Source: Comamonas_C sp026954015 (GTDB taxonomy: Bacteria > Pseudomonadota > Gammaproteobacteria > Burkholderiales > Burkholderiaceae_C). From it: 64,000 nt of DNA. The notes beneath the pieces were generated by a model. That model was not told where the DNA came from. It did not search any database and saw only the letters and a list, made by a program, of their open reading frames with translations. This document shows positions 7,339-16,239 of the stretch, in pieces (position 1 is the first letter of the stretch; every line of letters starts with the position of its first letter). A program made the translations under genes and the position numbers. The stretch lies in NCBI GenBank assembly GCA_035063785.1, contig JAPSFS010000001.1, positions 1-64,000 on the forward strand, in the 5' to 3' direction.

Positions 7339-9089
7339 GCGCGCGGCGCGGCGTCAACTACACCTCCAGCCCGCTGCTGGCGGCGCGCACGCCGGTGTGG
7401 CGCAGCAAGTTCATCGTGGCGCTGGTGGCGTTCGGCTTCGTGGCGCTGGCCGCGCGCGCGGCCTACGTGCAGGTGATCCACAGCGACTACTTCAAGCGCC
7501 AGGGCGAGGTGCGCTTCGTGCGCACGCTGGAGCTGCCGGCCAACCGCGGGCGCATCCTCGACCGCAACGGCCTGATCCTCGCGTCCAGCGTGCCGGCGGC
7601 GAGCATCTGGGCAATTCCCGAGGACGTGGACGCCAACGAGCCCTCGGTGCGCGCGCGCCTGAAGCAGGCCGCCAGGCTCATGGACATGCCGCTTGCGGCG
7701 CTCACCGCCAGGCTCGCCGACGAGGACAAGACCTTCGTCTGGGTCAAGCGCCAGCTCGACTGGGACGTGGGCCAGCAGATCATGGCGCTGGGCATCAAGG
7801 GCGTGTACCTGCGCAAGGAATACAAGCGCGAATACCCCGAGGGCGAATCGGTGGCGCACGTGGTCGGGTTCACCAACGTGGAGGACCACGGCCAGGAGGG
7901 CATGGAGCTCGCGTTCGACAAGGAGCTGGCGGGCAAGCCCGGTTCGCTGCGCGTCATCAAGGACGGGCGCGGGCGCGTCGTCGAGGGCGTGGGCACCGAG
8001 ACGCAGCCGGTCGACGGGCGCGACATGCAGCTCTCGGTGGACAGCAAGATCCAGTTCTTCGCCTACCAGAAGCTGCGCGACACGGTGATCGCGAACAAGG
8101 CCAAGGCGGGCAGCGTCGTGGTGCTCGACGCGCACACCGGCGAGGTGCTGGCGCTGGCCAACTACCCGAGCTACGACCCCGGCGACCGGCGCAAGCTCAC
8201 GGGCGAGCAGCTGCGCAACCGCGCGCTCACCGACACCTTCGAGCCCGGCTCCACGATGAAGCCCATCACCATCGGCACGGCGCTGGAGCTCGGGCGCGTC
8301 AGGCACGACAGCATCATCGACACCTCGCCCGGCAGGTATGCGCTGGCCGGGTTCACGATCTCGGACACGCACAACTACGGCGTGCTCACCGTGGACGGTG
8401 TCATCCAGAAGTCGAGCAACATCGGCGCGCTCAAGGTCGCGCAGCGCATGTCGCCACAGGAGATGTGGACGGTGCACAACGCGCTGGGCTACGGCCAGAA
8501 GCCGCACCTGGCGTTCCCCGGCGCCGCCAGCGGGCGCCTGCGCCCGTGGAAGACCTGGAAGCCCATCGAGCAGGCGACCATGGCCTACGGCTATGGCCTG
8601 TCGGCGTCGCTGTTTCAGATGGCGCGCTCCTACACCGTGTTCGCCAACGACGGCAAGGTCATCCCCGCGACCATGCTCAAGGTGAGCGAACCGCCAGCGG
8701 GCACGCAGGTGTTCTCGCCCAGGACGGCCGAGCTCGTGCGCCACATGCTCTGGCTTGCGGCCGGGCCCGGTGGCACGGGGCAGAAGGCGCAGACCGTGGG
8801 CTATTCGATCGGCGGCAAGTCGGGCACGGCGCGCAAGCAGGCGGGGCGCAGCTACGTGGCGGGCAAGTACCGCGCGTGGTTCACGGGCATGGCGCCGATC
8901 GACAAGCCGCGCATCATCGTCGCGGTGATGATCGACGAGCCGACCGCCGGCAGCTACTACGGCGGCACGGTGTCGGGCCCGGTGTTCAGCGAGGTGGTGC
9001 AGCAGACGCTGCGCCTCATGGGGGTGGCGCCGGACATGGAGGTCAAGCCGCTCATCGTCTCCAACCCGATCGAGGAGCCCGCGCTGTGA
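7335..9089 (+). CDS. ftsI: Septal peptidoglycan transpeptidase FtsI (PBP3)
   Basis: 584 aa class B penicillin-binding protein that cross-links septal murein with FtsW. It has an N-terminal membrane anchor (about residues 27-50), the dimerisation/pedestal domain (LPANRGRILDRNG near residue 68) and the transpeptidase domain. Catalytic motifs are S306-T-M-K309, S360-S-N362 and K495-S-G-T498. Its TGA overlaps the GTG start of murE (9086-9089). Confidence 0.97.
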   Translation: MSARRGVNYTSSPLLAARTPVWRSKFIVALVAFGFVALAARAAYVQVIHSDYFKRQGEVRFVRTLELPANRGRILDRNGLILASSVPAASIWAIPEDVDANEPSVRARLKQAARLMDMPLAALTARLADEDKTFVWVKRQLDWDVGQQIMALGIKGVYLRKEYKREYPEGESVAHVVGFTNVEDHGQEGMELAFDKELAGKPGSLRVIKDGRGRVVEGVGTETQPVDGRDMQLSVDSKIQFFAYQKLRDTVIANKAKAGSVVVLDAHTGEVLALANYPSYDPGDRRKLTGEQLRNRALTDTFEPGSTMKPITIGTALELGRVRHDSIIDTSPGRYALAGFTISDTHNYGVLTVDGVIQKSSNIGALKVAQRMSPQEMWTVHNALGYGQKPHLAFPGAASGRLRPWKTWKPIEQATMAYGYGLSASLFQMARSYTVFANDGKVIPATMLKVSEPPAGTQVFSPRTAELVRHMLWLAAGPGGTGQKAQTVGYSIGGKSGTARKQAGRSYVAGKYRAWFTGMAPIDKPRIIVAVMIDEPTAGSYYGGTVSGPVFSEVVQQTLRLMGVAPDMEVKPLIVSNPIEEPAL

Positions 9090-10591
9090 CGCCGCGCGTG
9101 CTCGCCGGGGTTCCCGAGGCGCTCGCGTTCCTGCGCGAACGCGTTGGCGGCGCGCTGCGCACCGACAGCCGCGAGGTTGCGCCGGGCGACGGGTTTCTGG
9201 CGTGGCCCGGCAGCACGGCCGATGGTCGCGCGCACGTGCCCGAGGCGCTGCGCCGGGGCGCGGGCGCGTGCGTCGTCGAGCAGGGCGGCGCCGAGGCCTT
9301 TGCGCTGGGCGGCGCCGCGGTGGCGGCGATGGCCGGGCTCAAGGCGGCCGCAGGGCCGCTCGCATCTGCCTGGTTCGGCGAGCCGAGCCGTGCGCTCAAG
9401 GTGCTGGCGGTGACCGGCACCAACGGCAAGACGAGCACTGCCTGGTGGCTTGCGCATGCACTGGAAAAACTATCGAAAAAAGAGCTGCCCGCGCTGGGTG
9501 GATGCGGCCTCATAGGCACTCTGGGTGTGGGAATTGCGCCCGACCTGCGGTCCACCGGCCTGACCACGCCCGACGCGGTGCGGCTGCAGGCGGTGCTGGC
9601 GGACTTCGTGCGCCAGGGCGTGGGCGCATGCGCGCTCGAGGCGTCGTCCATCGGCATCGTCGAGCAGCGCCTGGCGGGCACGCGCATCGACACCGCGCTC
9701 TTTACCAATCTGACGCAGGACCACCTCGACTACCACGGCAGCATGCAGGCCTACTGGGAGGCCAAGCGCGCGCTGTTCGACTGGCCGGGGCTGCGCGCGG
9801 CGGTGGTGAACGTCGACGACGCGCACGGCGCGGCGCTGCACACGGCGCTTGCAGGCCGCGCGCTCGACCTGTGGAGCGTGGCGCTGGCCGCGCCCGCGCG
9901 CCTGCGCGCCGACGGCGTGCACCACGGCGCGGCGGGGCTCGCGTTCACCGTGGTCGAGGGGGCCGCCGCGGTGCCGCTCGCCACGCGGCTGGTGGGTCGC
10001 TACAACGTCTCCAACCTGCTGGGCGTGATCGCGGCGCTGCGCTCGCTGGGCGTGCCGCTCGCTGCCGCGTGCGGCGCCTGCGCCGACCTCGCGCCGGTGC
10101 CGGGGCGCATGCAGCAGATCACCGCGCCCGGCGCGCCGCTGGCGGTGGTGGATTACGCGCACACGCCCGATGCGCTGGTGCAGGTACTCGCGGCGCTCAG
10201 TCCGGTGGCCAGCGGCCGCGGCGGGCGGCTGTGGTGCGTGTTCGGCTGCGGCGGCGACCGCGACCCCGGCAAGCGCCCGCTCATGGGCGCGGCGGTGCAG
10301 GAAGGCGCGGACGAGGTGGTCGTGACCAGCGACAACCCGCGCAGCGAGGCGCCGGGCGCGATCATTCACCAGATCCTGCAGGGCATGATCGCGAGCCGCC
10401 ACGTGCGCGTCGAGCCCGACCGCGCGGGCGCGATCGCGCTGGCGCTCGCGCAGGCCGAGCCGCGCGACGTGGTGCTCATCGCGGGCAAGGGGCACGAGCC
10501 CTACCAGGAGATCGCGGGCGTGCGCCGACCGTTCTCCGATCTGGCGCAGGCGCAGGCGGCGCTTGCCGCGCGCGCGGGGGCCGCAGCATGA
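9086..10591 (+). CDS. murE: UDP-MurNAc-L-Ala-D-Glu:meso-diaminopimelate ligase MurE
   Basis: 501 aa from the GTG at 9086 that overlaps the ftsI stop. MurE adds meso-diaminopimelate to the murein precursor. Seen are the ATP-binding loop VTGTNGKTS, the Mur signature NLTQDHLDYHGSM, YAHTPDALVQVL, and the DNPR motif (TSDNPRSE) that specifies meso-Dap rather than lysine. The open frame extends far upstream through ftsI, but only in the shadow frame. A short tract after the P-loop (ALEKLSKKELPALGG, about 9460-9510) weakly resembles the dispersed repeat. Stop overlaps the murF start. Confidence 0.96.
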   Translation: MTPRVLAGVPEALAFLRERVGGALRTDSREVAPGDGFLAWPGSTADGRAHVPEALRRGAGACVVEQGGAEAFALGGAAVAAMAGLKAAAGPLASAWFGEPSRALKVLAVTGTNGKTSTAWWLAHALEKLSKKELPALGGCGLIGTLGVGIAPDLRSTGLTTPDAVRLQAVLADFVRQGVGACALEASSIGIVEQRLAGTRIDTALFTNLTQDHLDYHGSMQAYWEAKRALFDWPGLRAAVVNVDDAHGAALHTALAGRALDLWSVALAAPARLRADGVHHGAAGLAFTVVEGAAAVPLATRLVGRYNVSNLLGVIAALRSLGVPLAAACGACADLAPVPGRMQQITAPGAPLAVVDYAHTPDALVQVLAALSPVASGRGGRLWCVFGCGGDRDPGKRPLMGAAVQEGADEVVVTSDNPRSEAPGAIIHQILQGMIASRHVRVEPDRAGAIALALAQAEPRDVVLIAGKGHEPYQEIAGVRRPFSDLAQAQAALAARAGAAA

Positions 10592-12018
10592 GCACCATGA
10601 GCACCATGGGCACGCTGCAGCAGGCGTTCGAGCTGGTGCGCGCGCGCGTGCCGCAGGCGCGGCTCGTGGGCGACGGGCGCGTCGCGTTCCAGCGCGTGCA
10701 CACCGATACACGCACGCTCGTGGGGGGTGACCTTTTCATTGCGCTCCGGGGTGAGCGCTTCGACGCGCACGCCTTCCTGCCGCAGGCGCGCGCCGCCGGG
10801 GCGGTGGCGGTGATCGTGCACACCGGGCTGGAGGCAGCGGGCCTGCCCGGCATCGAGGTGCCCGACACGCTGGCTGCGCTTGGCGCGCTGGCCGCGGGCT
10901 GGCGCGCGCGGCGCGACCTGCCCGTGATCGCCGTGACCGGCAGCAACGGCAAGACCACGGTGACGCAGATGATCGCCAGCATCCTGCGCGCCTGGCAGGG
11001 CGCGGCGGCGCTGGCGACCGAGGGCAATTTCAACAACGCGATCGGCGTGCCGCTCACGCTGCTGCGGCTGCGCGATGCGCACCGCGTGGCGGTGGTCGAG
11101 CTCGGCATGAACCATCCGGGCGAGATCGCCGAACTGGCCGCAATCGCGCAACCGACGGTGGCGCTGGTGAACAACGCGCAGCGCGAGCACCAGGAATTCA
11201 TGCACACCGTGGAAGCGGTGGCGCGCGAGAACGGCGCGGTGCTTGCGGCGCTGCCCGCCAGCGGCGTGGCGGTGTTCCCCGCGCTCGACGCCTACGCGCC
11301 GCTGTGGCGCGAGCTGGCGGGCGCGCGCCGGTGCATGACGTTTGCGGGGCTGGCGCAGGCCCGCTCGCAGGCAGCCAGCGGCGCCGCCGTGCGGTGCGTG
11401 GACGCCCAGTGGCAGGACGACCATTGGGCGGCGCGCATCGCCAGCCCCGAAGGCGCGATCGACGCGCGGCTGCGCATCGCCGGCGTGCACAACGTGACCA
11501 ACGCCGTGGCCGCGGCTGCGTGCGCTATCGCCGCAGGAGCGCCTGCCGCTTGTGTGGAGCGCGGTCTGGCCGATTTCGTGCCGGTAACCGGGCGCTCGCG
11601 CGCGTTCACCGTCCGCTGCGGCGCGCGCGCGGTCACCGTGGTGGACGACAGCTACAACGCCAACCCCGACTCCGTGCGCGCCGCGATCGACGTGCTCGCG
11701 CGCCTGCCCGCGCCGCGCGTGCTCGTGCTCGGCGACATGGGCGAGGTGGGCGACGATGGGCCGCGCTTTCATGCCGAGGCGGGGAGCGAGGCGCGCGCGG
11801 GGGGGGTGAACGCGCTGTACGCGCAGGGTCCGCTCGCGCTGGGCGCGGTGCAGGCGTTCGGCGCGGGCGCGCGCCACTTCGACGATGCCGATGCGCTGAT
11901 CGCCGCGGTGCGCGCGGCGCTGCCCAGCGCGGGCAGCGTGCTCGTGAAGGGCTCGCGTTTCATGCACATGGAGCGCGTGGTGCGCGCCATCGAAGAAGGG
12001 GGAGGCGCATGCTCCTGA
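10588..12018 (+). CDS. murF: UDP-MurNAc-tripeptide:D-Ala-D-Ala ligase MurF
   Basis: 476 aa. MurF adds D-Ala-D-Ala to complete the pentapeptide. Motifs include DTRTLVGGDLFIALRGERF, the P-loop AVTGSNGKTTVTQMI, EGNFNNAIGVPLTLLRL, ELGMNHPGEI and VVDDSYNANPDSVRAAI. The first ATG (10588) overlaps the murE stop; two more in-frame ATGs follow within six codons (MSTMSTMG), so the exact start is uncertain by up to six residues. Its end overlaps the mraY start. Confidence 0.96.
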   Translation: MSTMSTMGTLQQAFELVRARVPQARLVGDGRVAFQRVHTDTRTLVGGDLFIALRGERFDAHAFLPQARAAGAVAVIVHTGLEAAGLPGIEVPDTLAALGALAAGWRARRDLPVIAVTGSNGKTTVTQMIASILRAWQGAAALATEGNFNNAIGVPLTLLRLRDAHRVAVVELGMNHPGEIAELAAIAQPTVALVNNAQREHQEFMHTVEAVARENGAVLAALPASGVAVFPALDAYAPLWRELAGARRCMTFAGLAQARSQAASGAAVRCVDAQWQDDHWAARIASPEGAIDARLRIAGVHNVTNAVAAAACAIAAGAPAACVERGLADFVPVTGRSRAFTVRCGARAVTVVDDSYNANPDSVRAAIDVLARLPAPRVLVLGDMGEVGDDGPRFHAEAGSEARAGGVNALYAQGPLALGAVQAFGAGARHFDDADALIAAVRAALPSAGSVLVKGSRFMHMERVVRAIEEGGGACS

Positions 12019-13187
12019 TGCTCAGCCAGTGGCTGCAGGGCCTGTCGCCCGAATGGAGTTTTCTGCGGGCGCTGCAGTACCTCACGCTGCGCGCGGTGCT
12101 CGCGGCCATGACGGCGCTCCTGATCGGCCTCGTCGCCGGGCCGCGCGTGATCCGCAGGCTCACCGAGCTCAAGATCGGCCAGCCGGTGCGCGGCTACGCG
12201 GTGCAGACGCACCTGGCCAAGAACGGCACGCCGACGATGGGCGGGGTGCTGATCCTGATCGCGATCACGGTCTCGACGCTGCTGTGGTTCGACCTGTCCA
12301 ACCGCTTCGTCTGGATCGTGCTCGCGGTCACGCTCGGCATGGGCGCGATCGGCTGGGCCGACGACTGGCGCAAGGTGGTGAACAAGGACCCCGAGGGCAT
12401 GCGCTCGCGCGAGAAGTACTTCTGGCAGTCGGTGATCGGGCTGCTCGCGGCGCTGTACCTGGTGTTCAGCATTTCCGAGAACTCCAACGCGCGCGTGTTC
12501 GAGCTCTTCGTCACCTGGGTGCAGTCCGGCTTCTCGCTCGACCTGCCGCCCAAGGCCGGGCTGCTGCTGCCGTTCTTCAAGGAGGTGAGCTACCCGCTGG
12601 GTGTGCTCGGCTTCGTGATCCTCACCTACCTCGTGATCGTGGGCGCGAGCAACGCGGTAAACCTCACCGACGGCCTTGACGGCCTGGCGATCATGCCGGT
12701 CATCATGGTCGGTTCGGCGCTGGGCATCTTCGCCTACGTGACGGGCAACGCGGTGTACGCGCGCTACCTGCTGTTTCCGCACATACCGGGCTCGGGCGAG
12801 CTGCTGGTGTTCTGCGCCGCGATGGCGGGCGCGGGGCTGGCCTTCCTCTGGTTCAACGCCTATCCGGCGCAGATCTTCATGGGCGACGTGGGGGCGCTGG
12901 CGCTCGGCGGCGCGCTGGGCACCATCGCGGTCATCGTGCGCCAGGAGATCGTGCTGGCGATCATGGGCGGCATCTTCGTCGTCGAGGCGATCTCGGTGAT
13001 GGTGCAGGTGAGCTGGTTCCGCTACACCAAGCGCCGCTATGGCGAGGGGCGGCGCATCCTGCGCATGGCGCCGCTGCACCACCATTTCGAAAAGAGCGGC
13101 TGGAAAGAGACGCAGGTCGTCGTGCGCTTCTGGATCATCACCATGCTGCTGTGCCTCGTGGGCCTGTCCACGCTCAAACTGCGATGA
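12009..13187 (+). CDS. mraY: Phospho-MurNAc-pentapeptide translocase MraY
   Basis: 392 aa polytopic membrane enzyme that makes lipid I from undecaprenyl phosphate. About ten hydrophobic helices are visible. Conserved signatures: HLAKNGTPTMGG, the Asp pair in GWADDWRK, NAVNLTDGLDGLAI and MAPLHHHFEKSGWKE. The ATG at 12009 gives MLLMLSQWLQGLSPE, matching the usual Comamonadaceae start; an ATG at 12018 would be three residues shorter. Overlaps murF by ten bases and murD by an ATGA. Confidence 0.97.
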   Translation: MLLMLSQWLQGLSPEWSFLRALQYLTLRAVLAAMTALLIGLVAGPRVIRRLTELKIGQPVRGYAVQTHLAKNGTPTMGGVLILIAITVSTLLWFDLSNRFVWIVLAVTLGMGAIGWADDWRKVVNKDPEGMRSREKYFWQSVIGLLAALYLVFSISENSNARVFELFVTWVQSGFSLDLPPKAGLLLPFFKEVSYPLGVLGFVILTYLVIVGASNAVNLTDGLDGLAIMPVIMVGSALGIFAYVTGNAVYARYLLFPHIPGSGELLVFCAAMAGAGLAFLWFNAYPAQIFMGDVGALALGGALGTIAVIVRQEIVLAIMGGIFVVEAISVMVQVSWFRYTKRRYGEGRRILRMAPLHHHFEKSGWKETQVVVRFWIITMLLCLVGLSTLKLR

Positions 13188-14881
13188 CCGAGCCGAGCAC
13201 CACCCCCACGACACGCTCGGCTGCGGCAGAGGCCGCCGAGTTCGTCGCGCGCCTGTTCGCCGATGCTGGCGCGCCGCAGGTGCCGGTGGAGGCCGCGCCG
13301 GTCGTGGTCGACCCGTCGCCCGCCGATGCTGCACCGACCGCGACCGCGCCGCTTGCCGTAGGGCCCGAGTGGCAGCCGCTCGCGAGCCAGCGCGTGCTCG
13401 TGCTTGGCCTGGGTGCGTCGGGCCTGGCGATGGCGCGCTGGTGCGTGCAGCGCGGCGCGACGGTGCGCGTGGCCGACACGCGCGAGGCACCGCCGCATCT
13501 GGCCGAGCTGCGCGCCGAGCTGCCGCAGGTGGCTTTCGAGAGCGGGCCGTTCACCGCGGCCCTGGCGCAGGGCAGCACGCTGGTGGCGCGCTCGCCCGGC
13601 CTGCCGCCCGCCGCGATTGCTGCGGTTGTCGAAGCTGCTGGCGCTGGCGGGGCCATGGTTTGCGGTGAATTGGACCTGTATGCGGATGCATTGCGCGGGC
13701 TGCGCGACGGCTACGGCTACGCGCCCCGGGTGCTGGCCGTGACGGGCACCAACGGCAAGACCACCGTCACCTCGCTCACGGGCCAGCTCGTGCAGCGCGC
13801 GGGCCTTGCGGTGGCGGTGGCGGGCAACATCGGCCCGACGCTGCTCGATACGCTGGCCGCGCATCTGGCGGGGGGCACGCTGCCCGCGGTCTGGGTGCTG
13901 GAGCTGTCGAGCTTCCAGCTCGACGGCGTGCAAGGGTTCGAGCCGACGGCGGCGACGGTGCTCAACGTCACGCAGGATCACCTCGACTGGCACGGCAGCA
14001 TGCAGGCCTACGCGGCGGCCAAGGCGCGCGTCTTCGGCCAGCGGGCGCTCATGGTGCTCAACCGCGACGACCCGCTGGTGATGCAGATGCTGCCGCCCCC
14101 CGTGCCGGTGAAGCTGCACCCGCCGCGCCAGCGCGCGCACTGCACGTTCGGCGCCGACCTGCCGCGCGCGCCGGGAGACTTCGGCATCGAGACGGTGAAC
14201 GGCATGGCGTGGCTCGTGCGCGCGCACGACGCCGAGGTGGGCGCGCGCCGCGGCAAGGCCGAGCCGCCGCTGTACCTGCAGCGCCTGATGCCGCTCGATG
14301 CGCTGCGCATCCACGGGCGCCACAACGCCACCAACGCGCTCGCGGCGCTGGCGCTTGCGCAGGCCGCGGGCTGCCCGCTGGCACCGCTGCTCTACGGGCT
14401 GCGCGCGTACCGGGGCGAGCCGCACCGCGTGGAGTCGATCGGCGTCATCGACGGCGTGGAGTATTTCGACGACAGCAAGGGCACCAACGTGGGCGCGACG
14501 GCGGCGGCGCTCGCCGGCCTGGGCGCGGCCCGGCGCGTGGTGGTGATACTGGGCGGCGACGGCAAGGGGCAGGATTTTTCGCCGCTGGCCGCGCCGCTGG
14601 CGCGCCATGTGCGCGTGGCGGTGCTGATCGGGCGCGACGCGCCCCTGATCCGCGACGCGCTCGCGGGCACCGGCGTGCCGCTGCACGATGCGGCCACGCT
14701 GCCCGACGCGGTGGCGCAGGCCGCGCAGGCCGCGCAGTCCGGCGACGCGGTGCTGCTCTCGCCCGCCTGCGCGAGCCTGGACATGTTCGACAACTACGCG
14801 CACCGCGCGCGCGTCTTCGTCGCGGCGGTGCACGCGCTGGCCGAAGAGCGCGGGCAGGTGCTCACGGGAGGTGGCGCATGA
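13184..14881 (+). CDS. murD: UDP-MurNAc-L-alanine:D-glutamate ligase MurD
   Basis: 565 aa. MurD adds D-glutamate to UDP-MurNAc-L-Ala. Features: nucleotide-binding VLVLGLGASGLAMARW, P-loop AVTGTNGKTTVTSLTGQ, NVTQDHLDWHGSMQAY, HNATNALAALALA and DSKGTNVGATAAAL. The protein is longer than the usual 440-450 residues: about 65 Ala/Pro/Thr-rich residues precede the Rossmann-like start, and there are further insertions near RVFGQRAL and in the middle. Start overlaps the mraY stop and end overlaps ftsW, so the long form is supported by coupling. Confidence 0.96.
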   Translation: MTEPSTTPTTRSAAAEAAEFVARLFADAGAPQVPVEAAPVVVDPSPADAAPTATAPLAVGPEWQPLASQRVLVLGLGASGLAMARWCVQRGATVRVADTREAPPHLAELRAELPQVAFESGPFTAALAQGSTLVARSPGLPPAAIAAVVEAAGAGGAMVCGELDLYADALRGLRDGYGYAPRVLAVTGTNGKTTVTSLTGQLVQRAGLAVAVAGNIGPTLLDTLAAHLAGGTLPAVWVLELSSFQLDGVQGFEPTAATVLNVTQDHLDWHGSMQAYAAAKARVFGQRALMVLNRDDPLVMQMLPPPVPVKLHPPRQRAHCTFGADLPRAPGDFGIETVNGMAWLVRAHDAEVGARRGKAEPPLYLQRLMPLDALRIHGRHNATNALAALALAQAAGCPLAPLLYGLRAYRGEPHRVESIGVIDGVEYFDDSKGTNVGATAAALAGLGAARRVVVILGGDGKGQDFSPLAAPLARHVRVAVLIGRDAPLIRDALAGTGVPLHDAATLPDAVAQAAQAAQSGDAVLLSPACASLDMFDNYAHRARVFVAAVHALAEERGQVLTGGGA

Positions 14882-16155
14882 ACAGCGCCTCGCTGCGCAC
14901 CCCCTCGCTGTGGCAGCGCCTGTGGCGGCGCGGCGGCGGCGCCGACGGCGAGAGCGTCGATCACCTGCCGGTGCGCATCGGCGGCGTGGAGCTGCGGCGC
15001 ACCGCGGCGCTGCCCGCGCGCGTGCTGGGGTTCGACCAGGCGCTGCTCTGGGTGGTGGTGCTGCTGCTCGCGTTCAGCGTGGTGATGGTCTATTCCGCGT
15101 CCATCGCGATGCAGGACAACCCGCGCTTCGGCCACGTGACCGCCACCACCTTCGTCGTGCGCCACGTGCTCGCGATCGCCACCGGGTTTGTCGCGGCGCT
15201 GCTCGCGTTCCAGGTGCCGATGAACACCTGGGAGCGCACCGCGCCGGTGCTGTTCATCGCATCGATCGCGCTGCTCGTGGCGGTGCTGATCCCGCACGTG
15301 GGCACCATGGTCAACGGCGCGCGCCGCTGGCTCAGCCTGGGCATCATGAATTTCCAGCCGTCGGAACTCGCCAAGTTCGCGGTGCTGATCTACGCCGCCG
15401 GCTACATGGTGCGGCGGCTGGAGGTCAAGGAGCGGTTCTTCCGCGCGGTGCTGCCGATGGCGCTGGCAGTCGCGATCATCGGCGGCCTGCTGCTGGCCGA
15501 GCCGGACATGGGCGCCTTCCTCGTGATCGCGGTGATCGCGATGGGCATCCTGTTCCTGGGCGGCGTGAACGCGCGCATGTTCTTCCTCATCGCGCTCATC
15601 CTCGTGGCGGCGTTCGCGCTGATGATCTGGACCTCGCCGTGGCGGCGCGAGCGCATCTTCGCCTACCTCGACCCGTTCAGCGAGGACCACGCGCTGGGCA
15701 AGGGCTACCAGCTCTCGCACGCACTGATTGCCATCGGGCGCGGCGAAATCTTCGGCGTGGGCCTGGGCGGCAGCGTGGAAAAGCTCAGCTGGCTGCCCGA
15801 GGCGCACACCGACTTCCTGCTGGCGGTGATCGGCGAGGAGCTGGGCCTCGTGGGCGTGCTCGTGCTCATCGTCGCCTTCCTCTGGCTCACGCGCCGCATC
15901 ATGCTGATCGGCCGCCAGGCGATCGCGCTCGACCGCGTGTTCTCCGGCCTCGTGGCCGAGGGCGTGGCGGTGTGGATCGGCTTTCAGGCCTTCATCAACG
16001 TGGGCGTGAACCTGGGCGCGCTGCCCACCAAGGGCCTCACGCTGCCGCTCATGAGCTACGGCGGCTCGGCGATCCTGATGAACCTCATCGCGCTGGCCGT
16101 CGTGCTCAGGGTGGATTACGAAAACAAACTCCTCATGCGCGGAGGCCGCGTATGA
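14878..16155 (+). CDS. ftsW: Septal peptidoglycan glycosyltransferase FtsW
   Basis: 425 aa SEDS-family membrane protein that polymerises septal glycan strands with FtsI. A cytoplasmic N-terminus of about 55 residues precedes roughly ten membrane helices. SEDS motifs seen: NGARRWLSLG, FQPSELAKFAVLIY, EPDMGAFLVI, GYQLSHALIAIGRGEIFGVG and LPTKGLTLPLMSYGGSA. The final codons (ENKLLMRGGRV) lie in a sequence duplicated 83 bases downstream, just before murG. Confidence 0.97.
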   Translation: MNSASLRTPSLWQRLWRRGGGADGESVDHLPVRIGGVELRRTAALPARVLGFDQALLWVVVLLLAFSVVMVYSASIAMQDNPRFGHVTATTFVVRHVLAIATGFVAALLAFQVPMNTWERTAPVLFIASIALLVAVLIPHVGTMVNGARRWLSLGIMNFQPSELAKFAVLIYAAGYMVRRLEVKERFFRAVLPMALAVAIIGGLLLAEPDMGAFLVIAVIAMGILFLGGVNARMFFLIALILVAAFALMIWTSPWRRERIFAYLDPFSEDHALGKGYQLSHALIAIGRGEIFGVGLGGSVEKLSWLPEAHTDFLLAVIGEELGLVGVLVLIVAFLWLTRRIMLIGRQAIALDRVFSGLVAEGVAVWIGFQAFINVGVNLGALPTKGLTLPLMSYGGSAILMNLIALAVVLRVDYENKLLMRGGRV

Positions 16156-16239
16156 GGAGCTTGTTTCGCCAAAACAAATTGCTGCAGCGCGTCAGCGCTG
16201 CGAGGCGCGCAGCGCCCATGCGCGGAGGCCGCGTATGAG
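16121..16239 (+). repeat. Local duplication of the ftsW 3' end with an internal inverted repeat
   Basis: A 23-base sequence beginning CATGCGCGGAGGCCGCG is present at 16134-16156 and exactly again at 16217-16239, period 83 bases. AAAACAAACT (16121-16130) is also echoed by AAAACAAATT (16171-16180). Separately, the segments around CAAACTCCTCATGCGC (16125-16140) and GCGTATGAGGAGCTTG (16148-16163) are near reverse complements and could form a strong hairpin across the ftsW stop codon. Confidence 0.85.
16152..16238 (+). CDS. Mini-ORF between ftsW and murG
   Basis: 28 codons. Its ATG overlaps the ftsW stop (ATGA at 16152-16155) and its TGA overlaps the murG ATG (16235-16238). The peptide ends MRGGRV, the same as FtsW, because it arises from duplication of the ftsW 3' end. 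It is Arg-rich and shows no domain. A coupling leader that keeps ribosomes moving into murG is a reasonable inference; a functional peptide is not supported. Confidence 0.4.
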   Translation: MRSLFRQNKLLQRVSAARRAAPMRGGRV

